Assembly: GCA_037179515.1 (NCBI GenBank)
Contig: JAXCGZ010007697.1
Coordinates: 25,001 to 89,000 of the forward strand
Direction: 5' to 3'
DNA from: Halocaridina rubra
Lineage: Eukaryota; Arthropoda; Malacostraca; Decapoda; Atyidae
DNA length: 64,000 bases
Shown: in pieces, positions 34,790-46,719 of the stretch
Numbering within the stretch: the stretch's first letter is position 1
Layout of the letters: each line of letters begins with the position of its first letter
The notes under the pieces: model-generated
What the model saw: the letters and a program-made list of their open reading frames with translations, nothing else
Databases searched by the model: none
Told to the model about the DNA's origin: nothing
Program-made: the position numbers and the translations under genes

Positions 34790-36696
34790 TTATTAATCAA
34801 CAGCTGCTTGATTTTGCCTAGTAAATAAATGCTGTTTGAGTTTCTTTTTAAATAAAGTTGTGCCAGTTATTGTTTTTAAATCTTCTGGTAATGCATTCCA
34901 ACATCTTGGGCCAAAACAGTGAATAGAAAATTTATACAAGGTTGTTCTCGGCTGTGGACATATCAAATTTATATTGCTACCTCTGGTTCCATGGTTGTGT
35001 TGAATAAATCTAAAAAGTTTCTGTTATCATTAACATCACTACGTATAATAAGACCGAAATATTGTATCAAGTAATTAAATTTAAGCAAGTCTAGCTCCTT
35101 GAATAAAGAGGAAGTTGAGTCATATTTTCCACTATATGCAATATTTCTGATCAGTCTTTTTTGAGTTACAAATACATCCCTTACAATTGACGGTCAAGTA
35201 CAACCCCAGATGGACAAACAGTATATAATATGAACTTGAACTTCATGGAAGGGATAGGATGGGTGGGGGAAGAACAGTGACGGCGTAGAGTGAACTCTCT
35301 TAGCCCTATTCAGGGTGTCATCACTGAGGAGAGGGGGATATAGGATGGGAAGGATTGGGGGGATAAGCACGAAATTTAAAGAAGGAAGAGATGAACAGAG
35401 AGGGGCAAACCCTCGTGCTAAGATATATGAGGATAACACAGGGAATAGTATATGCTTTTTAAGGCCTCATTTGTTAGGTTATGGCGAATTTTATACAAAA
35501 TTCCACACGTCTTGGACAGTTTTGAGCAGACAGATTGAATATGATATTTCCAACTTAAATTTTCATCAATAATTACTCCCAAAAGTTTCTTACAAGCAAC
35601 TCTTTTACTTCATACCCATTTATATTAACTTGACCAATATTGTGTACTACAGATCTATTTTGAAATAAGATATAGTTTTGGAAACATTTAGCTTTAATTT
35701 ATTAACAGAGACCCAGTTGTTAATTTTTTCTAGTTCACTATTTAAAACAGAATGCAGGTGGTCAAGGTTATTATCATGCAAGAGAAGGTTGATGTCATCT
35801 GCATAAAGAATATATTTGAATTTATTACTGGCATTGAAAATATCATTTATATAAACTAAAAATAACAATGGGCCCAGTATTGATCCCTGTGGTACTCCCC
35901 TCTCAATAGTTTGCAACAAAGATGCTTTCCCATTACAATATACGGCTTGTTTTCTATTTTTCAAGTAGCTCATAAATAACTGTAATGGTGTTCCCCTAAT
36001 ACCCACACAAGTTAGTTTTTCTATTAGTATATCATGGTCTAATGAGTCAAATGCTTTGGACAAGTCTAGGAAAACCCCTGCAACAAAGTTTTTATTTTCC
36101 AAATTTTGATAAACATCACTTGTAAAATTCATTATTGCTTTTTCGGTGGTCTTATTATTACGGAATCCGTATTGATTTTCGGATAATAGGTTGAACTTTT
36201 CAAAGAATTCTTTAAGTCTATGAACAATCGCTTTTTCAAACGCTTTACTTAAAGACGGTAAGATAGATATAGGTCTATAGTTATTTTCATCATCTACAGT
36301 GCCTGACTTAAATATAGGTATTACTTTAGCACTTTTTAGTTTGTCTGGAAAACATCCTTGCTGAAAACATAGATTGATTATGTGGGTAAGTGGGGTACCA
36401 ATGTAATGGGCAGTGACCTGGAGTAGTTTTGATGGAATTTCATCATATCCTGATGCTGTATTTGGTTTTAAGGTTTTTATATATTTAGTGACTTCCTCCC
36501 TTGTTACAGGATACAAGTAAAACGAAAAGTCTGGTGGATTATTAAGTAACTGTCGGTGTGAGTTTTGTTGCACATTTTGTTGTTCCTGTGTTGGTTGTGC
36601 TATAGTTAAGAAATGATTATTAAAGATATTAGCAGTGTGGTCATTATCATTTTTTAATTTGATTTCCTTTGAATGATTAATTTGTTTTCGTCCCAT
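34790..36696 (-). pseudogene. L2-like reverse transcriptase and C-terminal region
   Basis: The open frame 36696-35647 carries LKPNTASGYDEIPSKLL (finger), NNYRPISILPSLSKAFEK, NQYGFRNNKTTEKAI, FVAGVFLDLSKAFDSLDH (catalytic Asp), RGVPQGSILGPLLFLVYIND and YILYADDINLLL (catalytic Asp pair). After a frame break, the thumb and C-terminal region continue through ILYKIRHNLTNEALK, then the ~190-bp insert, then YCLSIWGCT, RLIRNIAYSGKYDSTSSLF and FGPRCWNALPEDLKT to about 34790. Catalytic residues are intact; frames are not. Confidence 0.87.
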
Positions 36697-36848
36697 TAGG
36701 CTGTTTATTGTATTCTAGGTGGACTTGCTGTTTCCGTGTTCCTTCTTAAGCTTATCCTGGAAATATCTATTTTTTTTTTTTTTGCAGCTCGGAGTAGTGT
36801 TACTAATTTGTTCCTGTAAGCTTTATATCTGGTTCCAAAAGACAAAGG

Positions 36849-38041
36849 TCATTTTGATGCAAGCCTTTCTAATCGGTGTTTTTCTTTGATACTATATTTT
36901 AATCCTGCAGCTATGTGTGGGCATTTGTTGTTTTTATTATTTACAGTCGATTTTCTTGAAGGAAAGCAGTCTAGAAATTTATCTCTAAATGTACAGTGAA
37001 ATTTATTAAAAGCTTCATTATCATTATTTAGGTCAATGATATGTTGCCAGTTTTCATGTGATATATCTCTAGTATATTTAGCTATGTAATCATCAGAGTA
37101 ATGTCTTTTTTCTACATATGCATCAAATTTATGTTCTTCTTTTTTTAGACTGGGAGTATACTGCAAAATGATCTGCTATGTCAGTGTACACTATGTAATT
37201 ACTTATGTTGTCTTCAAGATTTGTGGTCCAGATATGATCGATTAGAGATGCACTATTTTCAGTTACTCTCGTAGGTTTAGTACTTACTGGAAAGCAGCCA
37301 CGTGAATACATTAAGTTTTTAAAATCAGTTACTCTTTGATCATTTATTTTAAACAAATCTAAGTTCCAATCACCGAATAAATAGATAGTTTTGTACTTTT
37401 TTCTTGCTGCAAAATCAAATACATTCAGTAAAGCTTCAAGGAATTCAGGCATGTTCCCCTTTGGTGGTCTATTTACAGATGCAAAGAAGCAATTTTCCTT
37501 ACCGTTATGTACCTGTACACTAACACATTCAATGAATCGTTCAATCATACTGCACTCCTTTATAACACTCGAGCTATACTTATTAGCTACATACATACAT
37601 ACACCTCCACCTTTCCTGTCTCTGTTCTGAGTGAACATATTGTACCCTGTTATATTATACAATGATTCAATATCATTATCCAGCCTAGTCCGAAAAAAAC
37701 ATTACATCACATATATTATTTTCTGTTAAACATTGATCAAAAAATATTTAATGATTATTTGCAAGACTTCTAATGTTCATGCACAAAACCGAAAATGCAT
37801 TAGATTTATTTAAATTTGAATACAGTTCATTTAAGTATATATAAATTGAAAAAGTGTTGGTTGCATTTCTCATATTATTCAAAAACAAATCTATTTCATT
37901 TTCAAGATCAAGTGGGTTAAATATCATCTTATCAAGCTCATTGATACATAAATAATTGGGAAGTACTTTGTCGTTGTTTGTTAGCCTTATAAGTTCATCG
38001 TCACTAATGGAATAGTATGAGAGGTATCTATTTACAGCCAT
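36849..38041 (-). pseudogene. L2-like endonuclease
   Basis: Starts in the frame SVLCMNIRSLANN (about 37780), followed in another frame by NRDRKGGGVCMYVANKY, LFGDWNLDLFKI (the GDxN motif), SASLIDHIWTTN and YTDIADHFAVYSQ (the SDH equivalent). This order matches an AP-type endonuclease of L2/Jockey elements. The following frame (37166-36849) is the linker toward RT. At least two frame breaks are present. The stretch above 37780 may be 5' linker sequence. Confidence 0.83.
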
Positions 38042-38154
38042 GGTGAAGAAATAAATTATACTACTTTTACATTACTGACTTACAAGCTACAATTTACTTC
38101 TACCATAGCTTACCGGGTTCTTCCGGCCATTTATTGGTTTAGGGTGCGAGCGTT

Positions 38155-39041
38155 TTATAGTTCCCGTGGCGGGGGACACGGCAGGAGGGGGTGCGGGTGA
38201 TGACATATCACTCTCCTGCCCCCCACTCCCGCGCCCCCCACCCCTGCACCACTGATCCTGGTCAATTCCTCACCCACGCCACCCACAGCACCAGCCACAC
38301 TCTCGGAGTTGTATCGTTCCTTCACGATGAGCTTCGTATGTTTAAAGTAGGCAAATTTCCCTTCTGATCTAGTCTTTTTTAGTTGTGGCATCTGTGCAGA
38401 TTTCAACTTTTTGTGCCTTTCAACTTTTTGGCATTTCGCATGACCGTCTATCTGTCACAGTAGTGGGGAAAACGAGCCACTATGGTGCGAGGTTTGTCAT
38501 CACGAAGTGGTCCCACCCTATGAGCCCTCTCCAACGTCATGCCTTCTAGCTGTAATTTATCGGCTATCAGGGCTGATACCATCGTCGTTGTTTGCTCCCA
38601 GGTCTCCCCATCGTGTCTCTCCTCTACACCGCTTAATCAGATGTTGTTTCTTCTGGAATAGTCTTCTTGGTAATTCAAACGTTCTTCTAAGGTGGTTATT
38701 TGTTGATTTGCAGAATTTATTTGTTGAGATAGATTATCAATTGTTTCTTTGTCGTTACTCTTTTCTTTCTCATGAATTTTAATAGTCGATTTGAGGTCAT
38801 CAATTTCTCTCTTGCTGAACTCCAAGCTTGTCGTCAGGTCGGAAACTGTGGATTTGAGTGATTTTATCCTGTCACTAAGCTGTTTCACCATTACCTCCAT
38901 AGCATTCTTATATGCAAATTCTTGAGATTCCAATAGTTTGGTAATAACAGTTGGATCCAATGTTGTTAAACAGAGCCGCGGTGGAAGCTCAGTGACGTCA
39001 CAACACCAGTGCGCATGCGCAGAACTCAGCCAACGGGTCAA
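38155..39041 (-). pseudogene. L2-like ORF1 protein (coiled coil plus RNA-binding domain)
   Basis: The first open piece (39041-38637) is a heptad-rich coiled coil (VKQLSDRIKSLKSTVSDL, DDLKSTIKIHEKEK, QQITTLEERLNYQEDYSRRN). An in-frame TGA at the end replaces a codon in NNI-x-LSGVEER. The reading continues with GETWEQTTTMVSALIADKLQ, LERAHRVGPLRDDKPRTIVA and RNAKKLKGT, characteristic of LINE ORF1 RNA-binding domains. A second stop (TAG) follows in CDR-x-TVMRNA. The terminal part (38406-38155) includes QLKKTRSEGKFAYFKHTKL. It would chaperone the element RNA. Confidence 0.82.
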
Positions 39042-39180
39042 GAGGGGATGGAGAGTAGGGATTCAAATCTTTCATATATTTCACTTCAAAAAAAAACAAG
39101 TTCATCACTACTCACAACTCCTGCAAAACCCTATAGAGAGTCACTGTAGTCCTAGATTCCTTGCTTGGATGATTTAACGT

Positions 39181-40599
39181 CCGTAGCAGGTCACGGTCTC
39201 TTGTTTATTCCTAAATTTTGGAGAGCTCACAAATTGCAAACAGTGCCAGTATAATTCTGGTAGGCAATTATGGCAAAGATACAAGGGAGAGACAGTATTT
39301 TAGGTGCAACAATCGGAAGCAAAAAAAAAAAAACGAGAATTATTATGGGTAAAATAGGTTACTGGCGAACAATCTCTAAAACGTTCTTTGCGTTGCAGGA
39401 AACGGAATTTTAACAATTCAAATAATAAAGACGCTACTAAAATGTATCTAGACAGGCTAATGACATATTAGCAGGGTCAAATTTATTACAAAATAATCAG
39501 CAAGAGCGATTTTTATAACATAAAAAAAATTATCAGCAAGAGCTATTTTATAATAAGAAAATTGTGTAAAAAACGTATTTTCAAGATACATCATCACTAC
39601 ACGAGAGAATAGCAGAGAACAAAAATATTGGGAGGAGATTTTTATATTGGGATTATGTTTTCTACACGTACAAGAATTTTAAATAAAATATATTTAAAAT
39701 TAGCTATAAGCTGAAATATAAATTGCAAATAATCATAATCTGCAAAATGCAAGGGGTGAGAATTATTTTAGTAAGAAAAGAAAAGACAGTTAAGAGTTAC
39801 TAAATTAACTAATAAGGCATCTGCCACGGCCTCTCGTGACTATGAGCAAAACACTCTGTCACAAAAGCCCTTTCTAGAGCATAATGAATTAACAAAATTC
39901 TACCACAGAAGGCGAAAAAAGAACAAAGGAAGTTATGATGACTTCACTGTTATTATTAGGGATGAGAGATCCTTCTAAGGGAAAAGAACAAATTAACAAA
40001 AAAAATTGGGATCCACCACTGGAACATATCGTACTATCAGTAAAGTGAAAAATTCTTATTAAGTATTATGAAATGACACGCAAAACATAAAAGAATGTGA
40101 TCAAATTCAAATTTCAAGAAAATTAAAAGCACAATTAAATATCAGAGAATATCAATATTTAAGTTTAAGAATTCTTCACATGCAATAAGGCAATAAAATA
40201 ATATAAGAAAAATACAATATACGTAAAAGGAAATTTTGAACCAAGTCGTCGTTAGCAGCAGCGACTAGATTTAATACAGGTTCAGCTATTCAACACTAAA
40301 CTAAAAGTTTCCGCCATGTTCTGGCTTTCAGAGTCCCACAGAGGGAAATATAAACTACAATCAAAGAAATATTGTTCATCTTCTTCTTCGTCTTCCATTA
40401 AGAATAACGTTATTATACATGGATACGTTCCATAAGAGTGCATTAACACACTATACTAAAGACAACTATGTAAAACCCATTTTACATATACAAATTGAAA
40501 TACGTTTGTAAGCTAAAATAAACAAGTACAGTAGTAAAGACATAAAAGATAAACATAAATTAAACAACGCCATCAGAAAAGTAATCTTTACAGACCAGT
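39181..40599. other. Unassigned DNA
   Basis: About 1.4 kb of AT-rich sequence. No domain, tandem repeat or terminal repeat recognised. Confidence 0.45.
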
Positions 40600-42430
40600 C
40601 AAACTGAGGCTAACAGCACCAGTTTCCTCATTTGAGAATAACAACTGTCGACTTCGTAGATCAGCGAAGTTATTGTCCTTTCCATCAACATGTTGGTCAG
40701 TGCATTTGAAAAGATTCAGGTAAAATGCCCACCTTTTCAGGCGAGGATTCAGCTTGTCTGCAGTCTGTAAATATAGGAGAGGATGGTGGTTGGTTCTCAG
40801 TGTAAATTGTCGGCCAAACAGATGGGCTTAAAATTTATTTATGGCCCATTATGCGGTTAGAGCTTCCTTCTCCACGGTGGAGTAATTCCACTCTGCAGAG
40901 CGAAGCCTACGGCTTGCATATCACACGGGAGCTACCTCTGCTGAGTTATTCGATCAGACTTGCAAGAGCATGGCGCCCAGGCCTTTGTCTGAGGTGTCGG
41001 TATGCAAGATAAAGGGAAAATCAGGGATTACCAGTTGCAATACTGGTTGACCCGCCAATGCTTCTCGGAGCTTGAAAAATGCTCTAAACGCCTCGTCTGT
41101 TCATTGGACAGGGGAGATTTTACCTCGCTTTGAGGAGGTCATTTGCTGCTAAGGAGCATCGGTAGAATTAAAGTGTGGAATGAACTGTTGGTAGTAACCG
41201 ACACTACCCAGGAATGATCTCAGTTGAGTGACAGTAGCAGGTTTCCCCATATCTTTAATAGCTTGCACTTGTCCTGTAAAGAGGGCATAACTCCACCTCC
41301 AACCAAGTAGCCGAGATACTGCAATTGTGTGAAACCAATCTTGCATTTGGTAGGATTTATATGAAGTCTATGCTGGTTCAGACAATCGAGAACTCTACGA
41401 AAAGTCGCAAGGTGCGATGACCAATCCTGAGAATGCACTAGGATGTCGTCTATAAAGCATGAAACATTGTCGAGGTCCTGCAATACTGTCCTCATGACTT
41501 GGTTGCAGCAGCCAGGGGCATTCACCATACCAAAAGGCATGACCCTGAACTGGAATAGACCATATCTTGTGGAAAAGGCTATTAGAGTCCTTGCCAAAAT
41601 CCACTGGACAGATCATATTTGGACAGGTAGCGGGCTTGGGAGAGCAACGAGAAAATGTGCTCGGCGATCGCAATGGGCTCTTCATCAAAGATGGTATGGG
41701 AGTTAAACTTACGACAGTCAAGGCAGAACCTGTGACTGCCATCTCGCTTAAGCAATGCCAGTAACGACGAACACCAAAGCGAAATGCTCTTTTCAAATAT
41801 TCCGAGGCAGACCCGAGTGTCAAGATCTTCCTTCAGATGTATAGACAGCTGGTGGGGAAGACCATAGGAATGCCAAAATGGCTCTGGGTCAGCCAATCTG
41901 ACATGATGCTCAAGGGTAGCAGTAGTGCCTGGGAGGTTGTTGAAGACGTTCTCATAGTCCTCTAATAGCTTGCTCAGCTGTTCCCATTGACTCGGTTGCA
42001 GTCTGGACTTAATAATGCAATTACTCACATTTTCCTTTCAGTGTATAACAGCATGGCCACCTATTTCAGATATCTCTAGGCAACGCTCCTCGGAAGCTGT
42101 GTCACGGTTGCCTTGCCAGCATTTTATCAGAGCATGTGGCTGCAAGCAAGTCAAGTGTGAGTCATGGCAACCCTGATACCAACAAACGTTGCCCCTTCTC
42201 CACATGTTCCTAGTGCACCACGTATTGCGATTCCCTCTGAGCCAAAGAAATGTAAGGTCGAGATGTCTTCTGCTGCCTTCAGGATGTGGAGGCTGTCCAT
42301 TGAAACTTGAATATTCCTAAAAGGTGGTCCAACATAGAAGCCATCATGCATATCCGGCTCATCTGCATGCTGGTTCTTCAACAAACCTTGGATTCCAGGT
42401 ATACCAAGGAAATGTCAATGAATCTTACTC
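40600..42430 (-). pseudogene. Gypsy-4: Ty3/Gypsy RT-RNase H remnant
   Basis: A minus-strand pol fragment. From high to low: a pre-RT region (42384-42151), then LEDYENVFNNLPGTTATLEH, GIFEKSISLWCSSL, KRDGSHRFCLDCRKFNS, ARYLSKYDLSSGFWQ (catalytic Asp), LFQFRVMPFGMVNAPGCCNQ, VSCFIDDILVHSQDW (polymerase box) and FTQLQYLGYLVGGGVMP. The connection TQLRSFLGSVGYYQQFIPHF and RNase H (SAEWNYSTVEKEALTA near 40880) follow. Frames change at least four times. Integrase and LTRs are absent. It is distinct from the other Gypsy copies here. Confidence 0.85.
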
Positions 42431-42554
42431 CCATGCAAGCTTGAAACAATATCAAAGGGTTAGTACTAGTCTCAACTAATCAGGAGGTACTGAAGAGTGA
42501 GTTTTTCAGTAAAATCCAGGTTTCAGACAAGCCTATTGGTCTAATAGATGTCCC
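42431..42554. other. Unassigned gap
   Basis: About 125 bp between the Gypsy-4 remnant and the MULE terminal repeat, with no feature recognised. Confidence 0.4.
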
Positions 42555-42739
42555 ATAATTTCATTGCAGTCATTTCATCGTGGTAATTTCATTGTGGTAA
42601 TTTCATCGCATTGTAATTATGTCTCAATAGGTTCATTGCTTTGTTTTTTTCATTGCAAGGTAAATATATCACACCTTAGAAATAAAAAGTGTAAGAAAAA
42701 AAAGCGACATCCATTTAAAAGTATTCATTTATTTACTAA

Positions 42740-43135
42740 TACATACTAAGACAAATATATTTTCGTACAACTGTTGCAGACCATTTCATTGAATGGATCA
42801 AAATAATAATTGGGAAAATTGAAAAAGCCCTTTTTATTTGAATTGAGAAAAGCTGCTCTAAAAGCATTAATTGCTTACTTTCAAAATCGGTCATAATTGT
42901 GTTTGGTGATAAGGTTGGCTCTAATGCTTTTAGTTCTGACAAAAATCTTTTTGAAACTCTTCAGTTTTTTGGCCATTAAAACATAAACATGAGTCAAAAC
43001 GTCGCCATTCATGATACCAGGAATACTGCTCTGAAAGCACCATTTGCATACCAGTTGTTTGCACTGGGTAATGCTTGAAGATTTCTCCGAATCGAAAACA
43101 GAATACTTCTGTCTTCTCAATCATCACAGTCGAAC
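42740..43135 (-). pseudogene. MULE transposase core fragment
   Basis: Overlapping frames give VYVLMAKK and KTEEFQKDFC, as in the MULE motif where the host-element transposase reads VYALL-x-x-KTE. Further along are ALEPTLSPNTIMTDFESKQL (the P-x-x-I-x-x-DFE motif with catalytic Asp) and QIKRAFSIFPI. Frameshifts separate these parts and the final catalytic Glu is not seen. Assigned from motif order; a profile search is needed to place it in a subfamily. Confidence 0.68.
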
Positions 43136-43356
43136 AGAAGTAAAAGCTGATTTGAATGTGTTATCCTGTAGTCAGGAGGTATGTTTAACTGTAGTAAACA
43201 TGATGGATTTGCAGGACCTTGTGTTGCTACATTTCTGAAATTTTGGATATTCCTTTTCTAGCACTAGGGGGCTGGTAGCTGACCCGCAACTGTTTGTGAT
43301 ACTCCAACATACATTTGGGTTGCGATGTAATGAGTTGTTTCCTGAGTCATAATTTC

Positions 43357-43605
43357 CTATTCTATCATTGCATTTATCACTCTGGTAGCTTTAACACAAG
43401 TAATATTGCCTGCATGATTGTGCTCTCCCAATTGTTTCACAATGGAATCTTCATTTGTATGAACTTGTGCATAGTAATGTGTTTTATAAAACTGGTCACA
43501 TTTCCAAATAGTATTTTCACCACTTTTCCTCACTCTCACATAGAGATGATCATTATCAATGAGCTTTTTCTGATTTCTTACGCTTATGACATATTGCATA
43601 GGCAT
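43357..43605 (-). pseudogene. FLYWCH zinc-finger domain of MULE transposase
   Basis: The 82-codon frame includes DNDHLYVRVRKSGENTIWKC, then a THYYAQVHTNED stretch and LGEHNHAGN. This is the FLYWCH layout: aromatic strand, W-x-C, second Cys position, His-x-His. The second Cys position appears as Tyr, so zinc binding is probably lost. The domain would bind DNA, probably the terminal repeats. The flanking GNITCVKATRVINAMIE resembles the usual linker to the transposase. Confidence 0.78.
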
Positions 43606-43886
43606 TTTGAGGGTTTTAGTTTGAATTGTTTTTAAATGTTACTCTTAAGAGAAGTAGCTTAACAGTAATGAACAATTTCTCATATAGGAAAAGTAGTAGG
43701 CAGGACTTAAACAAACAAGCAGGGGACTGGGACTTAAGCAAACAAGCAGGGGAATTGCAAATAGTTGAATAGTTGCGATGTAATTACAATGTAGTGAAAA
43801 TGGCTAATATGTAATTACCATGCAATAAAATTATATCAATGAAATTACTGCAATGAAATTACAGTGCATAGCCTATATTTTCAAAG

Positions 43887-44165
43887 ATGTTGGCGTTTGG
43901 CACTGGACTGCGCCTTTTAATATTCAAGTGTAACCAAAATCTGAGTGACTATATGTCTTTAAGTAATTTAATGGTAGGTTTAGGTGACCCATTGCTAAAA
44001 AAGGAAATTTATCAGAATTTCTTTTTGTATGACAGTGTGGATAAGCTTAACTCTAAGTGCTCAGCCTCAAAAGTTAAGACAATAGATGCGGGAATTAGTG
44101 GGTCTTTTACCACCAAAATTCACCTACACAGGTTGGCAACAGCATTAGAGGATGCCTATGATTAG
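43887..44165 (+). pseudogene. Probable Gypsy-3 gag fragment
   Basis: 92 codons including NLMVGLGDPLLKKEIYQNFF and DSVDKLNSKCSASKVK. The phrase GLGDPLLKKEIY followed by a helix resembles the end of a Gypsy gag capsid region, and it sits just upstream of a zinc-knuckle relic and a protease, as gag should. It could be something else; the assignment rests largely on position. Confidence 0.5.
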
Positions 44166-44379
44166 GTAGTCATCTCTGCCATGCACATGACCTCTCAGCA
44201 ATCCCTATCAAGCCCTGCCGGACTTGCTGGAAATCACATGTGAATAAGATCGCCTGCTCTGACAGGAGTGTTGTCTTCCATAAATGCCAAAAGGTGGGCA
44301 CTTAGGGAATTGTTGCAGGAGTAGAAAAAGGCTACACTGCTGAAGTATTTAGTGCCATGCTCCAGCATCCCCCCTCCCC

Positions 44380-45000
44380 CTTTTGGTGGTGTCCGTTTTC
44401 TCATCCTGTGCCGGGGTTGCCCTCCACACCATGGCTGTAGCAAACACGGGTGCTCGGGTATGTGCGTCGGGGAAGTCGCTGCTCTGCTCATTGCAATTTC
44501 CTTCTACCCAGTTTGTACATTGCCAAGGTTTGAAGAATGTTGCAGGGCACCACCTGCAATGTATGAGTGCTGCAGAATACCGTATTACCTTGGATGGTGT
44601 GTTGGGAGTACAGGAGATTTATTGTATTTTTTGGAATCTTCCCTGTACTTGTACTTAGCTCTGACTGTTTATAAGAACTTTGAGCCGGTCTCAGACTCCT
44701 TCTCACACCATATACCTATTGAGGCCCTGTCATGGTGGAGGAAGTTACCTACTCACCATAACCTGCAACCATACACTTCCTGCCCATGGAGGAGAAGGTT
44801 GTACGGCTTCAGGCGTGGCAACGCCAATATTTCTCATTGTTCATCTACAATGTTACGAGGTTGCCCTTTCCAGTAATGTCTGGCCCCTGACCACATACAC
44901 TTGGCCGCTGGATCTTATCTATATGCTTGTCAAACCCCGTTGCCATCTAACAACACTGGGAGGCAGAGGTGATACAACTCAATGAATATGTTTTATGGGG
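44380..45000 (+). pseudogene. Gypsy-3 protease region
   Basis: The frame starting near 44383 reads TMAVANTGARVCASGKSLLC, where ANTGA corresponds to the retropepsin D-T-G (Asp changed to Asn). It continues GHHLQCMSAAEYRITLDGV, a phrase also found in the minus-strand fragment at 54182-54451. The loss of the catalytic Asp and frame changes near 44660 make it inactive. Confidence 0.68.
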
Positions 45001-45625
45001 CATCATCCAACCTGTTGCTCTGGGAAAAACATCGAGTGGTACTCCAGGATGGTGGTAGTGGCTAAAAAATATTGCTACCCTAGACTCTTCATGGAATGTC
45101 AATGCCTTAATGCCTCATGTTTGAGGGAAACTCATCACACCCTTGCGCCCTTCGATTTGGTATCTGCTGTCCTGAGTCATTCCTTCAAGACAGTAGCAGA
45201 TGCCATCTGGGCCTTTCATCAGGTGGAGTTTGACCAGGAAAGCAGGAAACAGACAACATACATTACCCCCTGTGGGGGATATCCGTACTGCTGCTCCCCC
45301 ATGGACTACTGCTCTTCTTTGGATGCCTATGCCAGATGGTTCAACAGTGCCATACAGGACATTCCTCACAAATACAAGTGAGTGGACGACACTCTACTAT
45401 ATGACAACAGTGTAGAACAGGCTTTCTGGCATACCTATGACTTCCTGTTCGATTGTGCAGAGAACTCAAACACCCTCAATCCAGAAAATTTCAGGTTCTG
45501 CAAACAAGAAGTGGAGTGTGTGGATTTCCACCTAGGATGGAAATCCTGTGAGCCCACCAGCAAGCACCTGTCTACAATAAAAGAGTTCCTACATGCCCAA
45601 TTACCCAACCTGCACGAAAATTAGG
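45000..45625 (+). pseudogene. Gypsy-3 reverse transcriptase
   Basis: SFKTVADAIWAFHQVEFDQE and RKQTTYITPCGGYPYC correspond to the RT palm (Asp in the ADA-x-x-AFHQV motif). The polymerase box is VDDTLLYDN at 45382-45410, directly after a stop. FWHTYDFLFDCAENSNTLNP and FCKQEVECVDFHLGW match the segment that follows the box in Gypsy RTs. Confidence 0.8.
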
Positions 45626-45779
45626 TCATGGCATGGCTTCAGAAATCAATTGGCTAATTTCCTATCTATGGCACCAAATATGGAACCTTTTAGGAAACTC
45701 CTGAAGAAACTGACAAGCAAGCAGGTGTACTGGTAAGACCAGCTCCAGCTGCATCTCTGCTAGGCACAGATATCTATAT

Positions 45780-46715
45780 GCGGCTGGCAGAGGATAGACT
45801 GTGGCAATCACCGACTGGAGCAGAGAAGGCATCGTTTTCATCATTCTACAGCAATACTGCTGCTGTACCTCCACAGATACACCCTTCTGCTGCAAAGGAG
45901 AGTGGGATCTGGTTCTGTGTGGTATCTGTCACCTTACCCCCAAGGAGACCTGGTATGGTGAAGTAGAGAGGGAGGCTCTGGCAGTCACTTGGTGCCTCTG
46001 CAAATGAGACAATTCATGTTGGGTTGTTTGATTTTCACGCTGGTCACTGACCATCCCCCCTTGGTGAAGCTTCTACGGGACCAGGCCCATACAGACACTG
46101 TCAACTCAAGTTTATTCTGCCTTAGGAAGAAGACTCTTCAGTAAAAATTCACCGTTACGAACCTGCCCAGCAAAAGGGATTTTGCCACAGACTTCCTCTT
46201 CAGGTACCCTCAAATTAAGAGGATACACCCTCGAGTGCATCTGCAGAGAACCTCTTCCATCAACTACTCATAGCTCGAGTATTAGTAGGCGACTGGCCCC
46301 CCTGAAAGGTGCAGGGATTAGCGTGTCTCCATCCCTTTTACAGCATGAGAGACAGTCTAGCCATGGCCCAGGACCTGGTCATGCACATATGAGCAAGACT
46401 ACCTACACCTGGTCGTCCCAGAATTTCTACATCACAATATTGCAGCTATCTTACACGCAAGTCACTGAGTATTAAACTCAATGCTCTGGAATGCCAAACA
46501 GACAGTATTATGTCACAGCATTGAGGGGATCTGCAGAATCACAGATCTACCTGCATCCCCTGCAACATCCACACACTCTTCTCTCTGCCCGAGGCTCTAA
46601 TTATGGCTCTGCCCCTCGAATACCCCTTCCAACAGACGGTGGTGGATTTCTTCCAGCTTGTGGGAAGCATGTACCTGAGGTATGCAGAGAGACTCACAGG
46701 TAGGCTGGAGATAGC
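45780..46715 (+). pseudogene. Gypsy-3 RNase H and partial integrase
   Basis: RNase H pieces include KETWYGEVEREALAVTWCLC and LVTDHPPLVKLLRDQ (about 45945-46080), then FTVTNLPSKRDFATDFLFRY. Integrase sequence near 46480-46715 contains LECQTDSIMSQH, IMALPLEYPFQQTVVDFFQL (the first core Asp in VVDFF) and YLRYAERLTGRLEIAH. Homology ends abruptly near 46715. Confidence 0.75.
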
Positions 46716-46719
46716 ACAT

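Larger units (their letters stand above)
34511..39180 (-). mobile_element. Jockey-superfamily (L2-like) non-LTR element with ORF1 and ORF2
   Basis: A minus-strand element of about 4.6 kb. From 5' (high) to 3' (low): ORF1 (coiled coil plus RNA-binding domain), endonuclease, RT, a C-terminal segment ending near 34790, and a 3' UTR with an AATAAAA just before repeated CTATGACAAT words (34520-34560) that resemble an L2/CR1-type microsatellite tail. Several frameshifts and stops are present. About 190 bp of unrelated G-rich DNA (about 35237-35425) interrupts the region after the RT thumb. The exact 5' end is uncertain. Confidence 0.8.
42555..43866 (-). mobile_element. FLYWCH-MULE (Phantom-like) DNA transposon, degenerate
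   Basis: About 1.3 kb bounded by inverted repeats built from tandem TAATTTCATTG-like words: left about 42556-42618 (TAATTTCATTGCAGT...), right about 43780-43866, whose reverse complement begins TAATTTCATTGCAGTAATTT. Inside, on the minus strand, are a FLYWCH zinc finger and pieces of a Mutator-like transposase. MULE transposases of animals often carry FLYWCH domains, which fits. A TSD was not identified. The length suggests the C-terminal part of the transposase has been lost. Confidence 0.7.
43880..46715 (+). mobile_element. Gypsy-3: Ty3/Gypsy gag-pol remnant
   Basis: A plus-strand remnant with gag-like sequence, a zinc-knuckle relic (KCQKVG near 44285), protease, RT, RNase H and a partial integrase, all frame-broken. 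It ends at 46715 inside the integrase core, directly followed by a polypyrimidine tract. No LTRs seen. A second fragment of the same family lies at 54120-54833 on the minus strand. Confidence 0.75.

Noticed and set aside
35237..35425. Separate transposon inside the L2-like RT region, with short inverted AAGCACGA words
   Set aside because: The inverted pair is internal rather than at the insert edges and no TSD could be defined; it is mentioned only as an insertion.
35194..35439. 81-aa Pro/Ser-rich minus-strand ORF as a host gene
   Set aside because: It spans the insert and flanking RT C-terminal codons (YCLSIWGCT), so it is part of the broken L2-like ORF2.
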